DNA of 39,751 bases. Source: Candidatus Caenarcanales bacterium. GTDB lineage: Bacteria > Cyanobacteriota > Vampirovibrionia > LMEP-6097. The stretch spans positions 1 through 39,751 of the forward strand of contig JAKVAO010000015.1 in NCBI GenBank assembly GCA_022447685.1, given 5' to 3'. A program made the translations under genes and the position numbers. Under the pieces are notes generated by a model. It had not been told where the DNA came from and searched no databases. It saw only the letters and a list, made by a program, of their open reading frames with translations. Below are positions 23,407 to 31,337 of the stretch, piece by piece; positions within the stretch are counted from its first letter, which is position 1; each line of letters starts with the position of its first letter.

Positions 23407-23460
23407 TATTCTTTATCAGGCAGTCGCCACTCAAAACTTCGTTTTGCAGTGTCTCCTTAA
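23407..23460. repeat. 54-bp direct repeat, copy 2
   Basis: Matches 19651-19704 at 50 of 54 positions. In this copy the central CAAAAC-TTC-GTTTTG hairpin is lengthened by CACT/AGTG with one bulged base. It lies 24 nt before the feoA -10 box. Confidence 0.9.
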
Positions 23461-23483
23461 CTTAATATTAACCCTTTTTTTGT

Positions 23484-23500
23484 TATAATATATATGTAGA
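23484..23500 (+). promoter_or_regulatory. -10 box of the feoAB operon
   Basis: TATAAT at 23484-23489 ends 10 nt before the ATG of feoA, with no Shine-Dalgarno sequence. A leaderless or nearly leaderless transcript is expected. No clear Fur-type palindrome is visible beside it. Confidence 0.6.
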
Positions 23501-23745
23501 TGAGAAAACTTCTCAAAACAGCCATGAATTTAAGTCAAGTTAGACCAGGTCAAGATTTTATTATTCAGTTTATACCTGAAAATCTTGAATTACGCCTGTT
23601 TTCACTTGGTCTTAAGGTAGGTGACGCGGTTGCTTGCACCTCCAGAAATTATAAAGGTCCAGTAGTACTCAGAAAGAAAAACTCCTGTAACCAGCTTGCT
23701 ATTAATCACAATTTTGCTCAGTCCATCACTGTTAACGTTAAGTAG
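23500..23745 (+). CDS. feoA: ferrous iron transport protein A (FeoA)
   Basis: 81 residues with the SH3-like FeoA fold. The segment LRLFSLGLKVGDAV corresponds to the conserved RL-LGL-G of FeoA proteins, and a Pro-Val strand follows. FeoA is a small cytosolic partner that binds FeoB. It is followed after 6 nt by feoB, the standard operon arrangement. Confidence 0.88.
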   Translation: MRKLLKTAMNLSQVRPGQDFIIQFIPENLELRLFSLGLKVGDAVACTSRNYKGPVVLRKKNSCNQLAINHNFAQSITVNVK

Positions 23746-23751
23746 TAATTA

Positions 23752-25695
23752 ATGAACCTTACTAACAAAGTAAATAAGAAAAAGACAATTCATGTCGCTT
23801 TGGTTGGAAACCCTAACGTAGGTAAGTCTGTAATATTTAATTATTTAACCAATTCTTACGTTGATGTTAGTAATTACCCAGGAACTACTATTGACGTATC
23901 TCGAGGATTAATTAAGCTTTCAGAAAAAGAACAAGCTAATATCTCATACAATTTTGAATTAGTAGATACACCAGGAATTTATAGTGTATCCAATCTCTGT
24001 GAAGAAGAAACCGCAGCTAGAGATTTTATTCTTACTGCAGATATTATAGTAAACGTACTCTCAGCAGTAAGCCTTAATCGCGACTTATTTCTCTGTAAAC
24101 AGCTTGCTGACATGGGTAAGCCAATGATAGCTGTTCTTAACCAATTCGATGAAGTGAGAAAGCGTAATCTAGATATAGATACAGTGAGTTTATCTGAGTA
24201 TTTAGGCTTAGAAATCCTTGAAGCTTCAGCGATCAAAAAACAAGGCTTAGCTGAACTAAAAGAGATTGTAATTAATTTTGCTGACAATGCCAAAATTCGT
24301 CCCGGTAAAATCTCTAAAGCGATAGATAATTATTCAGCTCCTTACCAAGAATTAGTTCTAGATAGAGCAACTGCTCTACTTATAGCTGAAGCAGACGCTG
24401 ACTTAGCTAAGAAAAATGATATTTTACTGCCACAAGAAGCAAGTAGTCGCCGCAAAGAAATCTATGATATCCGCAATCAAGAAGTTGAGGAACTAGTAAG
24501 TGAATATGTAACTGAACTGAATTTAACTTGGACCGACCATCTTGGTGACTGGATTTTAAATCCTGTAATTGGTTCTGTGATAGCAACAGTAATAGTTTAT
24601 AGTTTTCTCTTTTTATTTTTGGGCAGCTTTGTCGCTGGAACTATAGTTGATTTCCTCGAACAAAGTGTTTTTAAAGCCTATTATGAACCTTTTGTAAGAA
24701 ATATAGTTTCTTTCGTTTTCCCGATTGAAGCTTCAACAATGTCAAATCTAGTTTTCACTAAGCCACTCACCGCGATAGGAACTCTGCTTGCTGGTGACTA
24801 TGGAATTCTTACATTAACCATTACGTACTTATATGCTTTGCTAATGCCACTGGTGCTTGGCTTTTATTTCGGGCTTGCACTGCTAGAAGATTCTGGATAT
24901 TTACCTAGACTTGCGGTATTAACAGATGGAGTTCTATCTTCGCTTGGGATGAACGGCAGAGCGGTAATACCTCTAATTCTAGGTGGCGGCTGCGTTACTA
25001 TGGCAACTGTAACTACACGCCTACTCTCAACTGAAAAAGAGAAATTAATTACTATGGCTTTATTAGGTCTTACTATACCTTGCTCCGCTCAGCTTGGAGT
25101 CATCCAAGGCTTACTTACTAATATCGGTGGCTTTGTTCCGTGGCTAATTTGGGGTGGAACCTTACTTACAGTTTTTATCATCACTGGTTATGTTATGAAT
25201 AAACTAGTCCCAGGAGATTGTGGACATTTCATTTCAGATATTCCACCATTACGCTTACCAGAACTAAATAATGTCTTCCAGAAAACCTGGACCCGCTCAA
25301 AGATTTTCCTTGATGAAGCCACACCTGCTTTCTTTACAGCAGCAGCATTAGTAGCAAGTTTACAAATAACAGGACTATTACAGGGCATTATTGATTTCTG
25401 TGAACCTTTAATGCACAGTATTTTGCTTTTACCTAAAGAAGTTACTCTAAGTTTTATACTTGGTATGGTGCGCCGTGACTTTGGTGCCTTCGGTTTAATG
25501 GATATAGCTTTATCTTCCTCACAGTTAATCACAGTCTGTGTTGTATTAACCTTATTCGTTCCTTGCATAGCAACAGTAGCGGTTATGGTTAAGGAGAAAA
25601 ATCTGAAAACCGCAGCAGCTATCTGGTTAAGTTCATGGGCTTTAGCTTTGGGGATTGGGGCAGTCTTAGCAAGAGTATTGCTAATTTTAGATTAG
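23752..25695 (+). CDS. feoB: ferrous iron transporter FeoB
   Basis: 647 residues. The N-terminal G domain has G1 GNPNVGKS (19-26), the Thr switch in NYPGTTID, G3 DTPG (72-75) and G4 NQFD (130-133). Then come the helical insertion domain (about 170-250) and about eight to ten membrane helices with two Gate regions, including the Cys-containing GGGCVTMATV and TIPCSAQLGV motifs that line the Fe(II) path. GTP binding gates uptake of Fe(II) across the inner membrane. G1 has Val-Gly-Lys-Ser-Val where many FeoB have Cys-Gly-Lys-Thr-Thr. The presence of Feo suggests life in anoxic or microoxic conditions, where Fe(II) is available. Confidence 0.93.
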   Translation: MNLTNKVNKKKTIHVALVGNPNVGKSVIFNYLTNSYVDVSNYPGTTIDVSRGLIKLSEKEQANISYNFELVDTPGIYSVSNLCEEETAARDFILTADIIVNVLSAVSLNRDLFLCKQLADMGKPMIAVLNQFDEVRKRNLDIDTVSLSEYLGLEILEASAIKKQGLAELKEIVINFADNAKIRPGKISKAIDNYSAPYQELVLDRATALLIAEADADLAKKNDILLPQEASSRRKEIYDIRNQEVEELVSEYVTELNLTWTDHLGDWILNPVIGSVIATVIVYSFLFLFLGSFVAGTIVDFLEQSVFKAYYEPFVRNIVSFVFPIEASTMSNLVFTKPLTAIGTLLAGDYGILTLTITYLYALLMPLVLGFYFGLALLEDSGYLPRLAVLTDGVLSSLGMNGRAVIPLILGGGCVTMATVTTRLLSTEKEKLITMALLGLTIPCSAQLGVIQGLLTNIGGFVPWLIWGGTLLTVFIITGYVMNKLVPGDCGHFISDIPPLRLPELNNVFQKTWTRSKIFLDEATPAFFTAAALVASLQITGLLQGIIDFCEPLMHSILLLPKEVTLSFILGMVRRDFGAFGLMDIALSSSQLITVCVVLTLFVPCIATVAVMVKEKNLKTAAAIWLSSWALALGIGAVLARVLLILD

Positions 25696-25707
25696 GTAAT
25701 AAGTCTA

Positions 25708-27411
25708 TTAAACCATCGCCTTTGACTCAGCATCCTCAGCATGCTTCCCAAGTAAACCCACCTGAGCTTCTGTCATAAGATATTGCCAAGGAAACTTATA
25801 GTTATCCTTACTCCAATCACTAAAAACTGAAGTCTCGAACTTCTCTTTAGGCACAGCTTTTTTGTAATCAGAATAAGCAGGTTCATCTTTCTCTAAGTCA
25901 ACAATCTCTAAAAACATCTGATATAAAGATCTGTCACCTCTCGATATTAAAGCTTGAATTTGAGTCCATTTATAACTCTCAGGTCTAACCTCTATACCAA
26001 CTGGTCTAAGTGCTTTAGTGATTTTTTTGAGTTTCTTCTCTGAACTTTTATCGACCCCAAAATTCTGGAAAGGAGTCTGGGCTTTAGGAGTAAAAATACT
26101 ACAACCCCAAGTGATTTTCAGTTTAGGATTAGCTTTTTTCAGTCTTTTGAGTAAGTCTATAGTAGCATCAATATCTTCCTCTGTTTCATAAGGCATACCA
26201 ACCATACCGTAGAGTTTAATAGATTTAATACCACTTTCTGTAGCAGCTTTAGCGGCATTAAAAATATCTTCTTCTGGGAGCTTCTTATTAATCAAATGCC
26301 TCATCCTCTCAGAACCGCTCTCTATAGCTATAGTTAAGTTCTTGACACCAAGTTCAACCAATAAATCAGTCATTTCTTGGCTAACAGTCCCCGCCCTCAC
26401 TGAAGCGACTTGAGTTTTAGGTTTCTTTGGGTGATCTTTCAGGTATTTCAGTAAAGAAATAAATTCTGGATGCTGGGTAACGCTAGGTCCCAAAAGCCCA
26501 ATACTGTCAGTGAATTCCAACAAATAATCTAAGTTCTTAATTAAAACAGAGTCGATATCAGGCTTACGGAAAGGTAAAGTTAGATAACTTGCTAAACAAA
26601 AACGACACATCTCAGGGCAACTTCTCACAACCTCCAAGAGTCCAGTATTCTGCCAGTAAGCATTAGGTGCTATGACAGAGCTGTATGATAATTGTTCTGG
26701 CTTGCTTTTCTCTCTTTCTATAGCTTTATAAAAGCTCTCATCGTAAAGATACTTTGAATTATCATCAGAGTTTTCATCTTGATTATCTTCACGTGAAGGA
26801 GTTAAATTAGATTCATCAAAATAAATTGGCTTATATAAAGCAGGAACATAAATCCCAGGAACTTTCTGAAAACCAGCAAGTCCAGCTTCATTCATAGTTG
26901 GGTCACTTTGGATATTCTTCTGCCATGCCTTGCGCTCTGCACCAGCTTCATAGTAATTAACCGTGACATCTATGATGTCATCTATATTGTTTTCACAGTC
27001 ACCAATAGCAATAAAATCAAAAAACTCAGCCCAAGGCTCAGGATTAGCCGTAAGAACGGGACCACCACCATAGATTAGAGGATGGCTAGAATCTCTATCT
27101 CTAGAGAGCAATGGGATATTAAGTTCACGCAAGATTTTAATTAAATTGATGAAATCCAATTCCCAAGATATAGAGAAACTCACCAGATGAATATCACGTG
27201 GATACCTTTCATTAAAATTCGTGAAATATCTATAGTTACTTACCCTTTCATGCTCACCATAGAGCCTATAGACGAATTGATAACCCAGGCTTGCCATACC
27301 AACTTCGTAACTATTCGGGAAGCAATTAAGAACATTAATTTCACTGCCGTTTACTGGAGTAAATAAATGAACTTCAGAGCTTAAATCAATATTAGTTTTC
27401 TCGAATTGCAT
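25708..27411 (-). CDS. B12-binding/radical SAM family protein
   Basis: 567 residues. The N-terminal half has the cobalamin-binding-like fold typical of this group (FPNSYEVGMASLG near 31-43, then IYGGGPVLTANPEPW). The radical SAM cluster is C265-x3-C269-x2-C272 (CPEMCRFC), a known CxxxCxxC motif, followed by the SAM-binding TIAIESGSERMR. This resembles the uncharacterised radical SAM proteins of the TIGR03960 group and YgiQ-like proteins; the substrate is not known. TATAAT lies 13 nt before the ATG although aroQ ends only 20 nt upstream, so it can be transcribed by itself. Confidence 0.85.
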   Translation of the reverse strand: MQFEKTNIDLSSEVHLFTPVNGSEINVLNCFPNSYEVGMASLGYQFVYRLYGEHERVSNYRYFTNFNERYPRDIHLVSFSISWELDFINLIKILRELNIPLLSRDRDSSHPLIYGGGPVLTANPEPWAEFFDFIAIGDCENNIDDIIDVTVNYYEAGAERKAWQKNIQSDPTMNEAGLAGFQKVPGIYVPALYKPIYFDESNLTPSREDNQDENSDDNSKYLYDESFYKAIEREKSKPEQLSYSSVIAPNAYWQNTGLLEVVRSCPEMCRFCLASYLTLPFRKPDIDSVLIKNLDYLLEFTDSIGLLGPSVTQHPEFISLLKYLKDHPKKPKTQVASVRAGTVSQEMTDLLVELGVKNLTIAIESGSERMRHLINKKLPEEDIFNAAKAATESGIKSIKLYGMVGMPYETEEDIDATIDLLKRLKKANPKLKITWGCSIFTPKAQTPFQNFGVDKSSEKKLKKITKALRPVGIEVRPESYKWTQIQALISRGDRSLYQMFLEIVDLEKDEPAYSDYKKAVPKEKFETSVFSDWSKDNYKFPWQYLMTEAQVGLLGKHAEDAESKAMV

Positions 27412-27431
27412 TAAGACAAGACTAATTATAG

Positions 27432-27878
27432 CTATTTACTAATAACCTGATTAATAAAATACTTAAGCGCTAATAAATAACTCTCAGCCCCAAAACCAGC
27501 TATCTGCCCTTTACAAACTGGAGCTATCAAAGACTTATGTCTAAACTCTTCACGAGCATGAATATTCGATAAATGCACTTCAATTACTGGAACATTTATA
27601 CAAGTAATAGCGTCTCTTAAGGCAATACTAGTGTGTGTATAAGCACCTGCATTGAGGATAATTCCATGATATGGCTTGCCTTGCTCCAAAGCTGCCTGTA
27701 TCTTTGTGACTATTTCACCTTCTATATTAGATTGAAAGGCTTCGATTTCAACATCGAATTGCTGAGCTAATTCAGTTAAAGATTGGTTAATAGCTTCCAT
27801 AGAAACCGAACCATAATGCTCAGGTTCTCTTTTGCCGAGCATATTGAGATTAGGTCCATGAATTACTAAAATTTTCAT
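27432..27878 (-). CDS. aroQ: 3-dehydroquinate dehydratase, type II
   Basis: 148 residues, the normal type II length. HGPNLNMLG (7-15) and the catalytic Tyr22 in REPEHYGS are present, followed by ILNAGAYTHTSIALRDA and the EVHLSNIHAREEFRH loop with the catalytic His. It dehydrates 3-dehydroquinate to 3-dehydroshikimate in aromatic amino acid synthesis and forms dodecamers. A GC-TAATAT box lies 10 nt before the ATG. The downstream radical SAM gene follows after 20 nt. Confidence 0.93.
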   Translation of the reverse strand: MKILVIHGPNLNMLGKREPEHYGSVSMEAINQSLTELAQQFDVEIEAFQSNIEGEIVTKIQAALEQGKPYHGIILNAGAYTHTSIALRDAITCINVPVIEVHLSNIHAREEFRHKSLIAPVCKGQIAGFGAESYLLALKYFINQVISK

Positions 27879-27891
27879 TACAGTAATGATA

Positions 27892-28275
27892 TTAGCTTAC
27901 TCTTGCTGTAATTTTCTTAACTGTTTCCAGCAGCTCAAGCGGGCTAAATGGCTTAGCCATAAAGAAATCAGCACCTACAGACTGAGCCCATTTCTCTTCA
28001 CTTGCTTGTCCTTTGGCTGTAAGAATAATAACTTTGATCGCTTTCAGCTCAGGATCTTGCTTTATTCTTTCACAGATCTCAAATCCAGAATGTCCTGGCA
28101 TCATGATATCCAAAATCAAAATATCGGGCTTATCATTGTGCACCTTAGTTAAAACCTCATCACCATCAGAAGCCTCATCGATGATGTATTGCTCATCAGC
28201 TTCCAAAACTGCTCTAACCAAAGTTCTTAAAGAATCTTCATCATCTGCAATTAAAACACTAAGTTTCTCACCCAT
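27892..28275 (-). CDS. stand-alone response regulator receiver protein
   Basis: 127 residues, a receiver domain only. The acidic pair D11/D12, the phosphoacceptor D56 in LILDIMMP, T86 and K108 (AKPF) are all in place. With no output domain it probably acts CheY-like by protein contact, either on the flagellar motor or in a phosphorelay. No kinase gene is adjacent. A TAAAAT box lies 15 nt upstream, close to the divergent rsmD. Confidence 0.88.
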   Translation of the reverse strand: MGEKLSVLIADDEDSLRTLVRAVLEADEQYIIDEASDGDEVLTKVHNDKPDILILDIMMPGHSGFEICERIKQDPELKAIKVIILTAKGQASEEKWAQSVGADFFMAKPFSPLELLETVKKITARVS

Positions 28276-28331
28276 ATCTATTTAATGCCCATTTTATCAC
28301 CGAAAACCCACAATTTAACTGAAAAAAATTT

Positions 28332-28345
28332 TAGAATAGTCCTAA
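28332..28345 (+). promoter_or_regulatory. -10 box of rsmD (leaderless)
   Basis: TAGAAT at 28332-28337 ends 7 nt before the ATG at 28345. It supports this start over an in-frame ATG at 28285. Confidence 0.55.
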
Positions 28346-28923
28346 TGGTTTTAAAAATTTGTACTGGTGATCTTAGAGGCAAAACACTGACTTCAACCAA
28401 CACCGCAAGAGAACTCAGACCTACTCAAGCTTTGCTCCGAGAAGCAATCATCAACACCTGTCTATCATTTTTTGATTTTGACTTAAGCGAGAAGAGAGTT
28501 CTTGACGTCTTTGCAGGAACTGGAGCTGTTGGATTTGAATTCATGAGCAACCATGCAAAAGAAGTGACTTTTATCGAGCGAGATTTCAAATGCGTGAAAT
28601 TACTCAAAACAAACATCGAAAACTTAAACTTAAATGCTGTGGCCACAACCATTCCGCTCGACATAAACAAAGCTATTCCTAAAATTTCGAAAAAAAAATT
28701 TGAAATTATTTTTCTTGATCCCCCTTACAAATTGAATCAAGAGAACTTCGAAAAAATCGTTGAAAGTTTAATCGCCGCAAAACTTCTTGCAGAAAGATCT
28801 TTACTCATAATCGAGTCAGGGAGCGACAATTGGGAGAGTAGGTCATTTGGGGGATGTTTAGCTGAGTTGAATTTAGTGAAAGAAAAAAACTATGGAGACA
28901 GCTCTGTTTTCTTCTACACCTAG
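28345..28923 (+). CDS. rsmD: 16S rRNA guanine-N2 methyltransferase RsmD
   Basis: 192 residues from this start, the family length. It opens with the typical I-x-G-x-x-[RK]-G pattern (KICTGDLRGK) and has RELRPTQALLREAI, motif I DVFAGTG (54-60) and the catalytic DPPY (125-128). RsmD methylates G966 of 16S rRNA on assembled 30S precursors. The longer version from 28285 would add 20 residues with no family match and would begin inside the divergent promoter region. Confidence 0.9.
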   Translation: MVLKICTGDLRGKTLTSTNTARELRPTQALLREAIINTCLSFFDFDLSEKRVLDVFAGTGAVGFEFMSNHAKEVTFIERDFKCVKLLKTNIENLNLNAVATTIPLDINKAIPKISKKKFEIIFLDPPYKLNQENFEKIVESLIAAKLLAERSLLIIESGSDNWESRSFGGCLAELNLVKEKNYGDSSVFFYT

Positions 28924-28937
28924 GATAGAAAAAAATA

Positions 28938-29025
28938 TTTCTGAAAAAATTCCATCAGAAAAGGTTTACACAGGTATCAGTTCCATGTAAACTATTTTCT
29001 GAGACTATTCCAGAATAGTTTTTTT
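28938..29025 (+). promoter_or_regulatory. hairpin-rich leader and terminator before the HU gene
   Basis: In order: TTTCTGA (28938-28944) pairs with TCAGAAA (28955-28961); GTTTACA (28964-28970) pairs with TGTAAAC (28986-28992); then comes an intrinsic terminator ACTATT-CCAG-AATAGT at 29004-29019 followed by T7. A second TTTCTGA at 28996-29002 could also pair with the same TCAGAAA, giving a rival fold. It is either simply the rsmD terminator or an attenuator for HU. Confidence 0.65.
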
Positions 29026-29055
29026 GGGTTTATACAAAATATAGGAGAAACAAAA

Positions 29056-29502
29056 ATGAACAAATCTGAATTAATTGAAAAAGTAGCGGGAGTTACTAAC
29101 CTTTCTAAAGTAGATGTTGATAGCGTTCTTAAAGCTGTTTTAGCTACTGTAGTTGAAGAAGTTGCTAAGGGACGTAAAGTTACTTTAGTTGGTTTCGGTA
29201 CTTTCGAACAAAGAAAAAGAAAAGCTAGAGTTGGTGTTAACCCTCAGAAGCCTACTGAAAGAATCAAAATCCCAGCTAAGAAAACACCTGCTTTCTCTGC
29301 TGGTTCTGAATTCAAAACTTCAGTACAAACTGGTAAGCCAACAGGTCTTAAAGATCTTATCGCTAAAAACAAAGCTAAAACTACTAAGAAGCCTGCTGCT
29401 GCAGCTAAAAAACCTGCTGCTAAAAAGCCTGCTGCTAAGAAGCCTGTAGCTAAAAAAGCTGTAGCTAAAAAAGCACCTGCTAAGAAAAAAGCTAGAAAGT
29501 AA
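29056..29502 (+). CDS. HU-type DNA-binding protein with Lys/Ala/Pro-rich tail
   Basis: Residues 1-90 are a complete HU/IHF domain: MNKSELIEKVA start, VTLVGFGTF and the DNA-gripping arm with RVGVNPQ. From about 105 to 148 a tail of AAKKP-like repeats rich in Lys, Ala and Pro follows, like eukaryotic histone H1 or the HU/HupB proteins of actinobacteria. The tail should add non-specific DNA or RNA binding and compact the nucleoid. AGGAGA lies about 8 nt before the ATG, one of the few strong Shine-Dalgarno sites here, consistent with high expression. A strong terminator follows. Confidence 0.93.
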   Translation: MNKSELIEKVAGVTNLSKVDVDSVLKAVLATVVEEVAKGRKVTLVGFGTFEQRKRKARVGVNPQKPTERIKIPAKKTPAFSAGSEFKTSVQTGKPTGLKDLIAKNKAKTTKKPAAAAKKPAAKKPAAKKPVAKKAVAKKAPAKKKARK

Positions 29503-29530
29503 GAACTAGTTCTTATTAACAGTTTATAGA

Positions 29531-29555
29531 GCCGCCCTTATTGGGCGGCTTTTTT
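29531..29555 (+). terminator. Rho-independent terminator of the HU gene
   Basis: GCCGCCC (29531-29537) and GGGCGGC (29543-29549) form a perfect 7-bp GC stem with a TTATT loop followed by T6. Confidence 0.95.
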
Positions 29556-29594
29556 GTTATATTAGGTCTTTTTATTCTCTGTTAAACTTACTTA

Positions 29595-30065
29595 TTACTT
29601 TTCTAGGGATATAATGAATTCTGCTAGATCATCAGCAATATTGTTGTTATTTAAGATTTTTGTTAATTGCCCAAAATTCAAATTAGACTTAATTGCAAAT
29701 TCTCCTGAATCAGGTAAATATTTTATAGAAAACACATTGGAACCATCAGATTTATCTTTAATATATATCAAATCAATGACTTTAGGGTCATCACCATTAT
29801 TCCCGACATCAGAATCAGAGTCTATAAACTCAAGCATATTATTAATGTCACTATTAATAAGTGGAATAGCTCCATCTTTCAAATAGCTTAGCGCTTTTCT
29901 TAAACCATCAGAAGGCACTGCTTTCAGAAGTGAGTCACTAGGGATATCACGATTCTCCACATTCTCATCGAAAAACATATTCAGAAAATCAGTTAACTGA
30001 ATTTCAGGAAATTCATCTTCATGAAAAAGCTTTTGCATAAAATCTTGAGCATTAATCTTTCTCAA
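29595..30065 (-). CDS. hypothetical protein, 3' part of a frameshift-split gene
   Basis: 156 residues counted from a TTG codon; the frame is in fact open further back to the A8 run. The sequence upstream of the TTG (ending NEIYGL) reads like protein, so the TTG is probably not a true start. The product is acidic and Asp/Asn/Leu/Ile-rich with alternating helices and strands; I recognise no family. It ends 40 nt from the convergent HU terminator. Confidence 0.6.
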   Translation of the reverse strand: MRKINAQDFMQKLFHEDEFPEIQLTDFLNMFFDENVENRDIPSDSLLKAVPSDGLRKALSYLKDGAIPLINSDINNMLEFIDSDSDVGNNGDDPKVIDLIYIKDKSDGSNVFSIKYLPDSGEFAIKSNLNFGQLTKILNNNNIADDLAEFIISLEK

Positions 30066-30304
30066 ACCATAAATTTCATTATCATTTTGTTTTTTTTATT
30101 TACACCAAAATTAGCTAATTTTTCTGCCTTTGGACGACTTTCTCTTGCTTTATTCTCAGTAACAAATTTACTACCATTATTAATATCAGAATCAGCTTCT
30201 ACTCTCTTAACCTTAGAATCTTTACCATATTCAGTTTGAATCTTGAGGAGTTCATCGAATTTCCTCCTAATATCATCTCCACTTCCACCAGCTTTCAAAT
30301 TCAC
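30062..30304 (-). CDS. hypothetical protein, 5' part of a frameshift-split gene
   Basis: 80 residues, very basic and polar (Lys, Arg, Asn), with no known motif. The last in-frame codons run through AAA AAA AAC (A8 run at 30097-30090) and then a short stretch to a TGA that overlaps the start region of the next frame. Re-reading one base at A-AAA-AAC joins it to the 3' part as one protein of about 235 residues, which I think is the real product. Confidence 0.55.
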   Translation of the reverse strand: MNLKAGGSGDDIRRKFDELLKIQTEYGKDSKVKRVEADSDINNGSKFVTENKARESRPKAEKLANFGVNKKNKMIMKFMV

Positions 30305-30352
30305 AGGAATAAGATAATACTAAATTCTAAATACAAAAATCAAGAGAGAAAT

Positions 30353-31135
30353 CTAAGCAGAAACTAAAGTTTCTTTTTTTATAGCTTCAAGTTGCTTAAT
30401 ATAACCCTGAATAGAATGATCCTCAGCCAGATTCCAGAAATTACCAAAAGTAATCGGCACTGTATGCTTCACATGCTCGTAATGGTAAGTGTGTAAAATC
30501 GGTGGACAATCCTGAGGCGGTAACTTAGGAACTTCATCGTGCGTATTAACCACTCTATAACTATGATTAACTATAGAGTTATACTCAGATGCAAAATTAT
30601 GATCACCAACTCTAGGACCAGCAAAGCTATATAGAATCGCTGATTTGTGTTCAGTATTAGAAGCGATATCAGCAATGTTCAAGACAGCTATAGCTGCACC
30701 TAAACTGTGTCCGGTAACCCAGAGATTAGTATAATCACTAGGATTTACCGTAGCTAGATAATCTAAAACTTTCTGCTGTGGTGAAGCAACTTTGGAATCA
30801 CCAGTAGTATACATCTGCTCAAAACCTAACTCAACATCGACGTCTTTGATGAAGCTACACGGCACCTGCTTATACTTAGCATCCTCAATCCACTCTTCAA
30901 TATCCTGAGTACCACGCCAAACTACGTAAAGCTCAGATCCTTTCTTGCAGATAAAACCTAGTGGCATATTATCGTTTTCATAAACAGCATCTAGAATAAT
31001 TTCGAGTTCATACTCAGCTGGCAGTGACCAAGATTCTTTGTTTCTCCAAGCCTTATACTGAGCGTAAGTTTCATTTGAAAGCGTAGCTAATTCTATTGCT
31101 TTATCTAAATCAAAAAGTTTTGGTAATCTCTTCAT
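30353..31135 (-). CDS. lipase class 3 family protein (alpha/beta hydrolase)
   Basis: 260 residues. The nucleophile elbow GHSLG has Ser144; RGTQ at 74-77 is the conserved oxyanion-region segment; SFAGPRVGD follows as in fungal-type class 3 lipases. The acid is probably the Asp in NTHDEVPKLPP and the base a His in the YHYEHVKH segment. There is no signal peptide, so it is probably cytoplasmic or peripheral. Substrates may be acylglycerols or phospholipids. TACAAT lies 6 nt before the ATG (31147-31142), so the mRNA should be leaderless. Confidence 0.85.
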   Translation of the reverse strand: MKRLPKLFDLDKAIELATLSNETYAQYKAWRNKESWSLPAEYELEIILDAVYENDNMPLGFICKKGSELYVVWRGTQDIEEWIEDAKYKQVPCSFIKDVDVELGFEQMYTTGDSKVASPQQKVLDYLATVNPSDYTNLWVTGHSLGAAIAVLNIADIASNTEHKSAILYSFAGPRVGDHNFASEYNSIVNHSYRVVNTHDEVPKLPPQDCPPILHTYHYEHVKHTVPITFGNFWNLAEDHSIQGYIKQLEAIKKETLVSA

Positions 31136-31190
31136 GCTTGTATTGTAATTGAAGAAAAGATTTTAGGGAAGAGTAAATAATACTAAGGAA

Positions 31191-31337
31191 AGAGCTTTTA
31201 GAAAAGTTCAGTAAAAATGAGTGAGTGTATTTTTCAGATTCAAGGCTTGCGCAGACTGAGTAGTTTGAAGTTGACTTCCGTCAATGAAAACTACGAAGAC
31301 AAGCATAACGCAGTTAATGGACTTTTATGAAGGCTCT
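31191..31337. repeat. 147-bp long imperfect palindrome (hairpin element, copy 2)
   Basis: Arms 31191-31213 and 31315-31337 pair at 18 of 23 positions, and three of the five mismatches are G-U wobbles in + strand RNA. Inside are GTAGTTT/AAACTAC and the TTGAC-TTCC-GTCAA hairpin. The blocks GTTGACTTCYGTCAATGA and TAACGCAGYTARTGGACTTT are shared with the element at 6857-6983, while the intervening stem sequence differs but still pairs. It fills most of the spacer between the lipase and nuoA genes and ends at the nuoA stop codon. Confidence 0.75.

Noticed and set aside
29189..29449. A Leu/Lys-rich frame inside the HU gene
   Set aside because: It is the out-of-phase reading of the AAKKP repeats.
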